Made by a program: the position numbers and the translations under genes. This document shows positions 8,135 through 18,168 of a DNA stretch of 64,000 nt, one piece after another. This DNA comes from Stentor roeselii (Eukaryota; Ciliophora; Heterotrichea; Heterotrichida; Stentoridae): assembly GCA_006503475.1 (NCBI GenBank), contig RSEH01000174.1, positions 1-64,000 of the forward strand. Direction: 5' to 3'. The number at the start of each line of letters is the position of its first letter. Position 1 is the stretch's first letter. The notes under the pieces were generated by a model that was not told where the DNA came from, searched no databases, and saw only the letters and a list, made by a program, of their open reading frames with translations.

Positions 8135-11100
8135 TTAAGAAAAATCCATCTGATCTCCCATGAAATTTTTGCTGATTTTTTCATAAAAGTTTTCAATATC
8201 CGGTGTAGAATGTGTGAAAGGTTTTTTCAAGAACTCATATCTCGGATTTTTAACAAGTTCTATCATAGTAATCAAAAGTCCCCAAGGATGTGGCCGATGA
8301 GCAGAAGACCTTTCAGTGAGTATTTTCGCGATTTGTTCCTCAACGAAAGGTTTTTTACATTCACTGAACATATGCAGCATGACGCATGAGAAGTACTGAG
8401 TATGCGAGTTGGGGTACCTGAGTTGATTAGCGACAGCATTGATCAGATGTTTTCGAGCCTCATTGTCAAGCCCCATCAAAATAGCTAAAAAGAACTCATT
8501 GAAAAATCTCTGGTCAACCTGCCCATTGACAGCCATTTCAGCCACTGTCAAGACAAGAGAATTAGCAGCGATTGCATTTGCCTTCATTTCAACAGTTTTT
8601 AGTTTTGAACAGATATCTTGAATAGCTGAGATATCACGAGTCATGAAGTAATGATCGATGTCTTCTTTTAAACTACCAAGTCTTACTTTGAAATTTGATA
8701 AAATATTAGGAGCGATTTTCATTTCAGGTAGTAAATCGACTTTAAGGTTAGGAATAAAAGGAGATGGCGGTCTCATCGCTTTAGGATAAGGACTTAGGAT
8801 TAGATTACGTAGTTGAAGACAGTGCTCTGGGATATAATTACAGAAGTCGTAGTGATAATCACAGAGGAACTCAGGAAAATCGCTCATGATAACAAAAATG
8901 ACTTTAAGCGTTCCATTGTAAAATGCACGAAGTGATTCACTTAAAGGAAAAGTGTTGTAATTGTGGTAAATGAACTTAAGCAAGTCTATAATCAACACAC
9001 TCATCTTGCTCCATTGGACTGGGACCTGCTGACGTTCTGAAGACGGGTTCACTGTTCTCAGCATCTTCGGCATGAAAAAACGATGAGAAATCAGGTCAAG
9101 CCAGGCAAAGCAGAAGCCTGGAACTCTCATCGGGTTGAGCAGATGAAGGGCAGAAGCGATGGGCACAAGCATTTCTTGAACAGTGACCGGCTCAGTATAA
9201 GTCGGCGAGGGTTGAGTGATATCCGTTAAAATCAACATGAAAAGCCTGAAGTAAGGCCGAGGGTTGAAGTAAGTATTCGCTGCCTTTAAAATCAAATTCT
9301 TTATCGCAGTCATTAAAACTATCAGATTTTTCACCCTCATTCCTGTTGGAGCCATCAGAAGAATAACTTGAACAAGTTTCGCGAAAGAGTCGATAATTGA
9401 ATAGTTCTCTTCTTCTAAAAATTTTGTTTTTTCTATCGCGTGTTCGATCATCACCCCGAATAAAACTTCTAACTTGTCCTTTGCCATAAGTCCTAAACTT
9501 TCAAGAGACGTGACAAAATTCGGTGCTTTTTCACTATTCACATAAATTTCACCTTGACTGACCCATTCTTCAAGTTTTTGAATAATTAACTCTCGTTGTT
9601 TATCGTTTTCAGAAGAAAATACAGGACTTGGCTTATTTTCTGGAATTTCTTGTAAAAGTTTTGAAAGTTCTTCATTTTTTGGCTGTCTTTCTCGTAAACT
9701 TCGAAGTGAATTTATAGTGAATGGAAATTGACTGGCTTGGAAAAGGTTGGACTTTAAGATGAATTCTTTTAAGACTAACAAGGCAAAGGAATAAGCGAGT
9801 TGTGAGTCGCTGTCAACTGACTTTGCAATGTTTTTATCGATTTCAACTAAAATTACGATGTCGCCTTTGATGAGCTCGCTTGTGACATGCCAGTAAAATT
9901 TTTTGTGGTCTTCGATTTTTATGACCCAACTTGTGAACTCTTTGACTAGTCCTGGGTTTTGAGCTTTCATTGATTGAAGGATTTGGATGTAGAAGTTGAT
10001 TAGAAGCTCGTTTGTGTAGATTCTTTTAAAGATCTTTGATGCACATGTCACTAATGGCTCGGTCTTGCTGTTTGATGCGATTTTTATTAGGTTTGCTATT
10101 GCTTGTTGAACTTCTGGGTCTTCTAATTCGTTTCGCGATGCGAAGATTGACTCGGCGTGTTCTACTTGGTCGTCGAAACGGATTGTTGTTTTGTCTTGGC
10201 TTTTTACTTCTTGAGATGGACTTGGGGAACTTTTTTTCGGGTTGTCCATTATGGACAAAAAGTCTTTATAAACCTGAAACTGCTCTTTGGTCAACCCAGT
10301 CGGTTTAGGTTTAAGCAGCTCAGGCATACCAGGCCAAGTAGCAGGTCCTTTCAAGTGATCCTCTGAATTCTTATCCAATCTTTTATGAAAAGCATCCTTA
10401 ATCGACTCCTCATGATTGACATCATTAAGTGCTTTTTCAATAACAATTTTCGCAATAAGTCCACATCCAAGTTCCAAGTTATCAACCGAAGCTGTTTCAA
10501 CAATAGTTTTGCAAGACTCCGCAGAAAGATTCTTATTTTTAAAAACTTCATTCAAAGAATTAACAAGATGCACCCTGAAAGGTTCTCTAGAAGTGACACG
10601 AGCAAGACTTCCAGCTAAACTTTGAACGACCCACCGAGCAGCATCAAGTAATTTATTTGATTCTTTTTCCATGCTGAAGTCTTTCAAAACGAGTTCCTTT
10701 GTAGTGATAAGTGCGATGTTGACATTTCGTTGAACAATTGGTTGGATGATCTCTTTGATGACCTGTTCAATAGAGATGGAGATGATCTTTCGCAGTTCTT
10801 GTTCAGGGTAAATTTCAGCAAGTTTAGGAGAAATATGAACGTATTCAGGTAACGAGTCCATTGAACGATGCTCAGGGGTCAGCGCGACGACGACTTCAGA
10901 AGCTGGAACGAATTCTTTTGCAGATTCATAAGTTTTTATTTCTTTTGATGTCAACAGTGAAGTTGGAGGAATCACTTCTGGAGAAATTTTTATCGCTTTG
11001 AATAAACTTTCAATTTCATGAGAAATTCGAAGTTTTACACCTTCCTTTTGCTTTAGCTCTAGCAGGAGAGAGGCTAAACTGATAACCCATGGGTTTAAGT

Positions 11101-14100
11101 TGGAGAAGACTTCTGAATTTGAACTGCTTTTCAAGATGTTGCAGATGAAAGGGATGACTGTTGCAATGTTTTCTTTTTCGTAACTTCTGATGATTTCTTC
11201 TTTCAAGTCAATAAAACGCAGAAGGATCGGCTTGTTCCTGGCAAGGGTCAAGGTTCCCAGCCAGAGTCCCAAGGAATTAAGGACTTTTCTATCATTTTCC
11301 TCAAGACTTCTAGGAGGTGTTATAAGTCTATGAATAGCGTCATAAGTTTCAGCGATGATTGCTGAATACAACGACTTCATTCCAATAGTTTTTATCATTT
11401 TCAGGTATAGTTCATGGAAGTTGATTTCAAGTGACACTCTTTTCACAACTAAGTAATTCGCGAACCAAGGAACGTTGATTGTTTCATTTTCAGTCATTAG
11501 CTTTCGAAGCTCTTCAGCCTTGTCAAGGACGTTTTGTTGGTCAATTGTGTTCATGATGAACATTATCTTATCCCCGTGGTCTCCGACTATTGAGTACTTC
11601 GGCTCGTCTTCTTGTTTCTTTTCCCAGAAACCAACGACTTCCGCTGGGGCTTCGCCTGAGTCTTCGGATTTCTTCGCGTTGCAGATGCTTCGGATCCATG
11701 TGAGAAATTCAGGCTTTTCTTCTTTTAAACCTTCGGAACCTAGTAACTCGTTGCAGAAGTTTGGCCATTCGATCAGACGGTCTTTGAATTGGCATAAGGC
11801 GAACCAGCCAAATCTGAATAATTTCACTTTAGGAGTTCGAAGAGCGATCTCGATGTGCTTCAGCGCGAGGAATAGGTGGACGCCCACCAAAAGGTTTTGA
11901 TTAATCAGCGACCCAAACAGTTCCCCAGTGATTTTCAGTTCTTTTTCTGGGTACTTTGAGAAAAATCTGAACTCATCAAAAAGATTATTGATCATGCAGT
12001 CAAATATATCATTTTCCTGTTTAATGCTAGATGACTTCAGTCTTTTAACAAGATTGATAAACTCAGTGATAGAGATTTCATTAGAATACAGTTGCTGGTA
12101 GTACCGATTGGCAGCTTCATCAATTTCTTCCTGTGGGCCAGATGCAGAAGGATAAAGTCCCGGAAATAGTTTCAAAATATCCGAGTACATCATATTAATC
12201 TTGTCCTGCATATCACTTCCCATAGTATGCTCAATCAACTTCTCAAATATAACACTCAAACTCTCCTTCGTCACCTGCGCCTTTTCAAACATGCTATCAA
12301 TATACCTCGTATCAGCTTCTTTAAACTGATCAATAATATTCTTCTGAAAATAATCAAGTAATGTCTTAATAAAAGCTTCTTTCCCATTCTGAATACGTTC
12401 TTTAATCCAATGTTCCAAATGCAAAAAATCTCTTTTAATAGCGAGTAGTCCAAAGTGCACAGTAAATGAATGATTATCACAACTCACAAGTTTCAAAAGT
12501 GAATCCCTGATCTCCTGAGTGAGTTCAAGTAAATGTGAAAGAGCAATTGAGCTTTTTTCCCTTTCATAGTACTCAACAGCGCCATGAATGATCAACTCAG
12601 GATTATGGTTCCAGATGATCTGCAGTACCATTGTATTCGAAGTCTGAGGCGACATGAACTGAGGCATGATGAGGTTGATCAACTCCAACAACAAGCCCTG
12701 TCCTCTGACGGGTTTGACCATGGAGAACCCGATGATGAGTATATCTGGGAATCTTTTAATTTCAGTGATAAACAAGTTCCTGATGCTTACAAAGAACTCA
12801 GTTGCCGACAACTCAAAAAGGACTTTTAACAGGTCTAAAGAACTCAAGGCTTGAATAATCACTTTCAGCTCTGGTTGCATTTCAATCTCTTCTGTAGGAG
12901 CTTTATTCGGACTATCTGCAAAGTTAAACATTTCATAAGGCAAAGGACTATAAATCGCCTGTAACAACAAAGAAACCTGTCCTCGCGGGTTTTTCCAGAC
13001 CTTGAACAAAGGAAGAACTGGGAACTTTTTCCCTGTTATCTTGTAAAACAAGTTCACTAACAAGCTGAAAGCTTGCTCATTGCGCACTACAAAGCGAGGA
13101 ATGTCAAGATTTTCAACTACCTGGTCCCAGTGCAGGGTGTAAGCCTCTCGAACAGCTTTAGTAAAAATGTCCAAGTTCCAACTAGACTGAACCCTTTTAT
13201 CACTTATCTCTCTTCCTAAAGCATGCCAGTCTTCTTGCTTCACAGAAGAAAAAGTCGCAGAAATAACACGAGACTCATAGTCAAGCACATCTGAGCACTT
13301 TTCACACATCACAGCAAACACCTCAGCCATCTCAGCTTCCCGGATTTCAGGGAAATTCGAAAAAATCTCTCTTAAAGTCCCTAAAGCTTGTGAACAAAAA
13401 GGTCCCATGTCTTCTAAAATCTCAGCAAGTGTGAGACTTGATTTAATTTCAGAGATAATCGAATTCTTCGTGTCTGATAAGTTAAAGTTTTCTTTTCCTT
13501 CATTTAAAAGAGGAAGAATTCTAGCTTTTTCTTCAGCTTGTAAAGAGTTACTTAGTTGAAAAGACCAGTCTTTATAAGGATTTTCAGAGAACTCAGAAGA
13601 GTTTTTTAAAAGATACAAAATGCAGTGAAAGGCGTAAGAAGGGATTTTAGGAGGTTTTTGAGTTTGAAGGTAGTACTGCAACTTCGTTTTCAAGATACCC
13701 ACTCCAGCTCGCGCCACATGAGGAGTGCTTGAAAGTGACAAACTCACTGCGATTATCAACTGAGTCACTGCTGGCAACGACAGGATCTTTATGAAGGTCT
13801 CGAAAAAGTCCTCGATTTCACCTGATGGGAAGATGTGACTGAAATAGTCAAGAAATGCGGGCTTTAATGAGCAGGTCTGAATCGCTGCTTGAAGATACAT
13901 TATCTTAAACTGGTCTTTCGCACTTGTCGCTGTTCGCGGGTCTTTGAAATCGATTTCTTGTAAAAACATGCTGAACATGTACTTTTCAGCTGCGATGCCG
14001 AAGGTTGAGACCAACCTGTTAAGCTCGGAGGTGACTGCTTTGAACTGTTTCTTGTTTGTCAGGCTGCACACGAGGTTCTTGATGTGCTGGCTCACACAGC

Positions 14101-14116
14101 TTTCAAGGTTTATCAT
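8135..14116 (-). CDS. CNOT1: CCR4-NOT transcription complex subunit 1 (scaffold)
   Basis: 1993 residues in a single open frame, almost entirely helical. The C-terminal Not1 domain is unmistakable (DFPEFLCDYHYDFC, QLRNLILSPYPKAMR, PFIPNLKVDLLPEM at about residues 1775-1830). Upstream helical repeats correspond to the HEAT, MIF4G, CAF40-binding and DUF3819 regions. NOT1 is the scaffold carrying the deadenylases CCR4/CAF1 and the NOT2/3 module; it shortens poly(A) tails in the cytoplasm. The frame opens four codons earlier with TTG, so ATG 14116 is taken as the start. The Pumilio protein at 42621 is a plausible RNA-specific recruiter, by family knowledge. Length is slightly below the human protein. 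Confidence 0.95.
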   Translation of the reverse strand: MINLESCVSQHIKNLVCSLTNKKQFKAVTSELNRLVSTFGIAAEKYMFSMFLQEIDFKDPRTATSAKDQFKIMYLQAAIQTCSLKPAFLDYFSHIFPSGEIEDFFETFIKILSLPAVTQLIIAVSLSLSSTPHVARAGVGILKTKLQYYLQTQKPPKIPSYAFHCILYLLKNSSEFSENPYKDWSFQLSNSLQAEEKARILPLLNEGKENFNLSDTKNSIISEIKSSLTLAEILEDMGPFCSQALGTLREIFSNFPEIREAEMAEVFAVMCEKCSDVLDYESRVISATFSSVKQEDWHALGREISDKRVQSSWNLDIFTKAVREAYTLHWDQVVENLDIPRFVVRNEQAFSLLVNLFYKITGKKFPVLPLFKVWKNPRGQVSLLLQAIYSPLPYEMFNFADSPNKAPTEEIEMQPELKVIIQALSSLDLLKVLFELSATEFFVSIRNLFITEIKRFPDILIIGFSMVKPVRGQGLLLELINLIMPQFMSPQTSNTMVLQIIWNHNPELIIHGAVEYYEREKSSIALSHLLELTQEIRDSLLKLVSCDNHSFTVHFGLLAIKRDFLHLEHWIKERIQNGKEAFIKTLLDYFQKNIIDQFKEADTRYIDSMFEKAQVTKESLSVIFEKLIEHTMGSDMQDKINMMYSDILKLFPGLYPSASGPQEEIDEAANRYYQQLYSNEISITEFINLVKRLKSSSIKQENDIFDCMINNLFDEFRFFSKYPEKELKITGELFGSLINQNLLVGVHLFLALKHIEIALRTPKVKLFRFGWFALCQFKDRLIEWPNFCNELLGSEGLKEEKPEFLTWIRSICNAKKSEDSGEAPAEVVGFWEKKQEDEPKYSIVGDHGDKIMFIMNTIDQQNVLDKAEELRKLMTENETINVPWFANYLVVKRVSLEINFHELYLKMIKTIGMKSLYSAIIAETYDAIHRLITPPRSLEENDRKVLNSLGLWLGTLTLARNKPILLRFIDLKEEIIRSYEKENIATVIPFICNILKSSSNSEVFSNLNPWVISLASLLLELKQKEGVKLRISHEIESLFKAIKISPEVIPPTSLLTSKEIKTYESAKEFVPASEVVVALTPEHRSMDSLPEYVHISPKLAEIYPEQELRKIISISIEQVIKEIIQPIVQRNVNIALITTKELVLKDFSMEKESNKLLDAARWVVQSLAGSLARVTSREPFRVHLVNSLNEVFKNKNLSAESCKTIVETASVDNLELGCGLIAKIVIEKALNDVNHEESIKDAFHKRLDKNSEDHLKGPATWPGMPELLKPKPTGLTKEQFQVYKDFLSIMDNPKKSSPSPSQEVKSQDKTTIRFDDQVEHAESIFASRNELEDPEVQQAIANLIKIASNSKTEPLVTCASKIFKRIYTNELLINFYIQILQSMKAQNPGLVKEFTSWVIKIEDHKKFYWHVTSELIKGDIVILVEIDKNIAKSVDSDSQLAYSFALLVLKEFILKSNLFQASQFPFTINSLRSLRERQPKNEELSKLLQEIPENKPSPVFSSENDKQRELIIQKLEEWVSQGEIYVNSEKAPNFVTSLESLGLMAKDKLEVLFGVMIEHAIEKTKFLEEENYSIIDSFAKLVQVILLMAPTGMRVKNLIVLMTAIKNLILKAANTYFNPRPYFRLFMLILTDITQPSPTYTEPVTVQEMLVPIASALHLLNPMRVPGFCFAWLDLISHRFFMPKMLRTVNPSSERQQVPVQWSKMSVLIIDLLKFIYHNYNTFPLSESLRAFYNGTLKVIFVIMSDFPEFLCDYHYDFCNYIPEHCLQLRNLILSPYPKAMRPPSPFIPNLKVDLLPEMKIAPNILSNFKVRLGSLKEDIDHYFMTRDISAIQDICSKLKTVEMKANAIAANSLVLTVAEMAVNGQVDQRFFNEFFLAILMGLDNEARKHLINAVANQLRYPNSHTQYFSCVMLHMFSECKKPFVEEQIAKILTERSSAHRPHPWGLLITMIELVKNPRYEFLKKPFTHSTPDIENFYEKISKNFMGDQMDFS

Positions 14117-14429
14117 ATTTGTATCCAACCATTTAGGCGTGTTTCAAGGCATTTTGACTTGGATTTGATCAGGGATTTTTTTGAAGTTTTAGTTAAAGGG
14201 TTGGAATGCTTGGATTTGTGGAATGTCTGGATTTAAGAAAAGGAATAGTTGGAGAATTTAGGAGTTTGGGTGTCAGGGTGTTAGGGTGTTAGGGTGTTAA
14301 TGTTTAAAGTTTATATTCTGCATTTCAAGACCTGCTTAAAAGAACTTTAGAATAACTTCGAATACTTAGAGTTTTTGCTGGAATTATCATTAAACTGATT
14401 TTAGTATATCTGAAAGTGAGTCGTTATAA
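14117..14429. promoter_or_regulatory. Divergent intergenic region between NOT1 and a coiled-coil gene
   Basis: 313 bp between two start codons facing away from each other, so it must hold both promoters. It contains the telomere-like tandem repeat at 14265-14302. No other motif is recognised. Confidence 0.45.
14265..14302 (+). repeat. Interstitial telomere-like repeat, TGTTAGGG units
   Basis: Starting at 14271, four consecutive 8-mers read TGTCAGGG, TGTTAGGG, TGTTAGGG, TGTTAATG, preceded by TTTGGG. TGTTAGGG is a permutation of the complement of CCCTAACA, the telomeric unit I recall for Stentor and Blepharisma. Two units are exact and the flanking ones each carry one or two changes. It lies in the NOT1/14430 divergent promoter. 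Confidence 0.7.
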
Positions 14430-15296
14430 ATGCAATTCGCACTTGACTCTTTCCAAAGTCCGCAGTTGAAACAAGCGAAAGTTTTAACTTCAATCTCAAC
14501 AAAGTTAACCACTGCAAATTGGAGCCCGGACCACACATCAAGGGCTCCAACGCCAGTGATGGAAGAAGCCCCAAACCCGAGGATATCGCAAATTCAGCAA
14601 AATATAGAGAAGCTCAACATCCATTTGAAGTACTTCAGAGATCTCGCCTTTCAACTCAAGACAAGTCTCGAGTCCGAAATCAACAAACTTAACATAAAAA
14701 AATCTCAGATGATTGCTGAAATCGAACTTAAGTTCTCAGAAGACCTTCACAAGCTTAAACTCATTTTCAATGAAAAGTCAGGAGTTTTAAACAAAACTAT
14801 TAAAGAAATTTCTAATGAAATCAGTAAAAATCTGCAAGTTATCACGGAAATTTGGAATGGGAATGATATTGACCAGGAATTTATTCAACATTTGATAAGA
14901 TTTCCTTTTAAAAATTTGGATTTTGACTGTGATTGGCTGAAAATAAGAGGAAATCAAGATGGTATTTTTTATGAGCGTAAGGAAATGGAAGGAAGAGGGC
15001 TGATTATTTCTACTTTGCATTGTGAGAGGGATGGTGGAGATTCAATTTGTAGCCTTAGGGTTTATGTTCCTTTTGGAGAACCTGCTTATAGCTTTTACTA
15101 TTTGGTAAAAACTAGCAATGGTGGAAAAGTTTGTGATTTGGGGAGAAGCTTGAAGGAAATATGGGGATATGATAAAAAATTATCAGTTTTTTACAAAAAA
15201 AATGAGTTTTCTGAAATGGTGATTATGAAAGCTTCTGATAACTTACCTTCAAATGTAAATGCGGGGTGGCCTAGATTATTTGTCAAGTTCAATTAA
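14430..15296 (+). CDS. Coiled-coil protein of unknown function
   Basis: 288 residues. A short disordered N-terminus is followed by a heptad-rich coiled coil at about 50-145 (repeated Leu/Ile spacing, Lys/Glu-rich). A compact C-terminal region of about 140 residues (from FDCDWLKIRG) is rich in beta-like stretches and aromatic residues. I do not recognise the C-terminal domain; a MATH/TRAF-like beta fold was considered but has no diagnostic motif. No membrane segment. Single exon with TAA stop. Transcribed away from NOT1. Confidence 0.8.
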   Translation: MQFALDSFQSPQLKQAKVLTSISTKLTTANWSPDHTSRAPTPVMEEAPNPRISQIQQNIEKLNIHLKYFRDLAFQLKTSLESEINKLNIKKSQMIAEIELKFSEDLHKLKLIFNEKSGVLNKTIKEISNEISKNLQVITEIWNGNDIDQEFIQHLIRFPFKNLDFDCDWLKIRGNQDGIFYERKEMEGRGLIISTLHCERDGGDSICSLRVYVPFGEPAYSFYYLVKTSNGGKVCDLGRSLKEIWGYDKKLSVFYKKNEFSEMVIMKASDNLPSNVNAGWPRLFVKFN

Positions 15297-15475
15297 TGTT
15301 AATTAAGTTTTATTACCATAAATAATATTACTTATAGTTATCTTCTTATTAACATTAATCAATGCATACCACTTCTAAAGTAACATCTGAAAATTTAGAA
15401 ACCTTTGATAAAATCCTAAAATTTCCATATCCACGTCTATAATTATTTCAACAATTCATTAATAATCAAATCTTC

Positions 15476-16126
15476 ATGGGCTGCGGCAGTTCCACCAATC
15501 ACAAACCTGAAAAATCCCATTCAAAATTCTTCATCGCTCGAGACTACACCGAGATAGAAGGACGCTTCTCAGGTGAAGGAGTAAAGCAGACCAAAGCATG
15601 GGAAGCAACAATAACTCCAACAATTCTCAATCAAAAGCGCCAAGAGTTTTGGGTAAATCTTCAAGGCCACAATCAACATTCCTGTCTTTTGTTGAAACAA
15701 GCAGTGGATGCCGATGCTGCATCAGCGAAGCTTCTGCTTGAAATGGGAGGCTTTGTTCTTGAAAATGGAACTATGTCTGTCTGTATTAGTCCGAATGGAC
15801 ATCGGTATGAACTTCCGCCTTTTATGCTCGCTGATCCTGTCAAATTCAAGGATCCCAATCAAATATCTGTTGTTAAAAAGGTCTTAGATGAAGGGGATAT
15901 TAAAATCAAGTTGAGGACTTTGTTTACTGTTCAGGAAGATGAGATTGTTATTAAAAACACTCAGACGGTTAAATCGCTGAAATCTTTGTACTTAGAACGT
16001 CATCAAGAAATGGAAGCAGTTCAATTTTTCTTCGGAGGAAAATTACTGGACGACAACCAAACCTTAATATCTTACAGCATCGAAAGTGGCATGGTTATTC
16101 AAGTGAACAAGAAAAAAGTAATTTAA
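15476..16126 (+). CDS. UBTD: Ubiquitin domain-containing protein, UBTD1/UBTD2 (DC-UbP) family
   Basis: 216 residues. It starts MGCGSS, a good N-myristoylation signal with an adjacent palmitoylatable Cys, as in animal UBTD1/2. Residues about 40-125 match the UBTD N-terminal domain (RQEFW, a short helical stretch, then LENGTMSVCISPNGHRYELP). A ubiquitin-like fold follows at about 135-214 (FFFGGKLLDDNQTLISY). Family members bind E2/E3 and deubiquitinating enzymes as adaptors. Stop TAA at 16124, only 4 bp from the end of the convergent gene at 16131. Confidence 0.88.
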   Translation: MGCGSSTNHKPEKSHSKFFIARDYTEIEGRFSGEGVKQTKAWEATITPTILNQKRQEFWVNLQGHNQHSCLLLKQAVDADAASAKLLLEMGGFVLENGTMSVCISPNGHRYELPPFMLADPVKFKDPNQISVVKKVLDEGDIKIKLRTLFTVQEDEIVIKNTQTVKSLKSLYLERHQEMEAVQFFFGGKLLDDNQTLISYSIESGMVIQVNKKKVI

Positions 16127-16130
16127 TATG

Positions 16131-16661
16131 TTAAACAAGATTATAAGTCTTGAATTGATACCTCGACATCCTAGGAATTAAAGAACTCTGGTAGTCAACT
16201 TTCATAAGTTTTCTATAAAAAATTCTCGATTTTGCATCAAGTTTTTGCCCTGGGCTACTTTTTTCAACTTCTCTTCTAAAAGTTTTGATTTCTCTTGAAA
16301 TCGAGTGAGCATAGCTTTCATTTGTTTTGAGATTCGAAAGATTACTGAAACTATTCTCTAGACTAACATTTTTAATCTGAGGTTTCGTGAATCCTTTGAC
16401 GATTTTTCCCTGAATTTTCGCTTCCTGAAAGTATCTCAAATCTTTTCCAATTTGTTTAAGTGTAAAAGTTTTATCAACTTGCCGAAATGTTTTGATTCTT
16501 TTAACTCTTGACTTTGGAGAGTTCAGTGAAGAAAGTCTTGAAGATGGTTTTTGGCTTTCTTTTAATTTTTCCTTGAAATAGGTTTGAATGATTTGAATGG
16601 GTGAGTAGCTAGTTCCTTGATTATTGCTTCTTTTAAGATGGTCTTTGCGAAAAGTGTTCAT
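16131..16661 (-). CDS. Small basic protein of unknown function
   Basis: 176 residues, Lys/Arg/Ser-rich, without a membrane segment or recognised domain. Short repeated features are KTF plus Arg runs (IKTFRQVDKTF, IKTFRREVEK). It lies between UBTD (convergent, 4 bp apart) and the ammonium transporter (divergent, 25 bp between start codons), which supports a real, expressed gene. I cannot assign a function. Confidence 0.7.
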   Translation of the reverse strand: MNTFRKDHLKRSNNQGTSYSPIQIIQTYFKEKLKESQKPSSRLSSLNSPKSRVKRIKTFRQVDKTFTLKQIGKDLRYFQEAKIQGKIVKGFTKPQIKNVSLENSFSNLSNLKTNESYAHSISREIKTFRREVEKSSPGQKLDAKSRIFYRKLMKVDYQSSLIPRMSRYQFKTYNLV

Positions 16662-16686
16662 TTTAATGAAGGTTAATTAAATATAG
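16662..16686. promoter_or_regulatory. 25-bp divergent intergenic gap (16131 gene / ammonium transporter)
   Basis: Start codons at 16661 (minus) and 16687 (plus) are separated by 25 AT-rich bases. Any shared promoter must extend into coding sequence, or the two transcripts must overlap. Confidence 0.5.
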
Positions 16687-18150
16687 ATGTTTTATATAAG
16701 CCCTTCTTATGCGGCAAACGGGTCAAAGAACTGGAAATATGTTATCATTGGGTGCTTATTGATTGTTGTTGGAATTTCGTTTTTATCAGTCAGAGAAGTA
16801 GGGTCTGATGATTATGAAACAGAAAAAAGTGAAACATGTGAAAATGCGAATATTGCTTGGATGTTAACTGCTACTGCTTTAGTTATGATCATGACATTGC
16901 CTGGACTTGCCCTTTATTATGGAGGATTTTCGATGAAAAGCAGTCATTTAAATACTATGTCTATGGTTTTTGTTTCTTTTTCGATTAGTGTTGTGATTTG
17001 GGTTGCTTATGGATATTCTTTGACTTATAGTCATGATTATGGCGGAATTATTGGAAGTCTTGATAAAGCCTTTCTTTTTGGATTGTCACCGAGAAGTGAA
17101 AATGTTCATTTTAAATCAATTCCGGAATATTTGTTTATTGCTTTTGAATTCACTTTTATGTCTTTGACAGTTGCGCTTGTGAGTGGAGGACTTATTGAGA
17201 GGTTCAAGTTTAGTTCTTGGGTTTTGTTTGTGATTCTTTGGACAAGCCTTGTATATATTCCCATCGCCCATTGGGTCTGGCATCCATTAGGTTTTTTGAA
17301 CAACTGGGGCGTTCTCGATTACGCAGGTGGTACAGTAGTCCACATAAACTCAGGAATAGCAACACTAGTCGTAACACTAGTCCTTGGAAAGCGTTTAAAG
17401 CCTCACGAGAACCCTCGAAACATGACATTAGTATTAATCGGTACCTGTCTTCTCTGGTTCGGTTTCATGGGTTTCAACGCAGGGTCGAGTTTCAGAGCCA
17501 ATCAAAGTTCCTCAATATCTTTGCTAAACACGAACCTTTCAGCAGCAGTTTCATCATTAGTCTGGATGACGCTTCAAACTTCACACACAGGGAAACCGAC
17601 GCTCGCAGGTCTTTGTGACGGTGCAATTTCAGGACTTGTCGGAATAACCCCTGCGAGCGGATATGTGAACGTCGTCGGTGCAGTGGTCATCGGGATATTC
17701 GAAGGAATCATTCCGTATTGGGCGATTTATTTCAAAACTGAAAAAAATTTATATGATGATACTTTTAATACTTTTGCATTACATTGCATTGCTGGAAGTA
17801 TTGGAGCTGTTTTACTTGGAGTTTATTCAGATAAGAAAATATGCAATTATAATGAGATTAGAAAAAATTGTAGAGATGGAGCACTTTCTGGAAAGTTTGA
17901 ACTAGTTGGATGGCAGGTTGTTGGGGTTTTGGTTTCTATGGCTTATAGTGCTTTTGGTACTTTTTGTATTATTTGGGTACTTCAGAGAACTGTGGGTGTT
18001 AGGGTTAGTTCTGAGGAGGAAAGAGAGGGACTTGATGTGGCTCAGCATGGAGGGTATGTTGCTTATAGGGAGTTTGGTGAGAGGGAAATGTTTGAGATTG
18101 AAGAGGTGTCGAGTATTCGTTTGAATCAAAAAATCAATATCACTACTTAG
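16687..18150 (+). CDS. AMT: Ammonium transporter (Amt/MEP family)
   Basis: 487 residues with about eleven hydrophobic segments. Family signatures: LALYYGGF, the DYAGGTVVHINSG segment carrying the first pore histidine, HCIAGSIGA carrying the second pore histidine, and the cytosolic tail GLDVAQHGGYVA typical of bacterial-type AmtB. An extra N-terminal hydrophobic segment precedes the core. Both pore histidines are present, so it should conduct ammonium across the plasma or vacuolar membrane. Third-position base use switches sharply inside the gene: A/C-ending at about 17320-17640, T/G-ending before and after. A second homologue lacking the histidines lies at 51680-52984. Confidence 0.95.
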   Translation: MFYISPSYAANGSKNWKYVIIGCLLIVVGISFLSVREVGSDDYETEKSETCENANIAWMLTATALVMIMTLPGLALYYGGFSMKSSHLNTMSMVFVSFSISVVIWVAYGYSLTYSHDYGGIIGSLDKAFLFGLSPRSENVHFKSIPEYLFIAFEFTFMSLTVALVSGGLIERFKFSSWVLFVILWTSLVYIPIAHWVWHPLGFLNNWGVLDYAGGTVVHINSGIATLVVTLVLGKRLKPHENPRNMTLVLIGTCLLWFGFMGFNAGSSFRANQSSSISLLNTNLSAAVSSLVWMTLQTSHTGKPTLAGLCDGAISGLVGITPASGYVNVVGAVVIGIFEGIIPYWAIYFKTEKNLYDDTFNTFALHCIAGSIGAVLLGVYSDKKICNYNEIRKNCRDGALSGKFELVGWQVVGVLVSMAYSAFGTFCIIWVLQRTVGVRVSSEEEREGLDVAQHGGYVAYREFGEREMFEIEEVSSIRLNQKINITT

Positions 18151-18168
18151 GAGATTTTATGATTATTT

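Noticed and set aside
11475-11900. 141-codon plus-strand frame within NOT1
   Set aside because: Antisense shadow of a highly conserved coding region.
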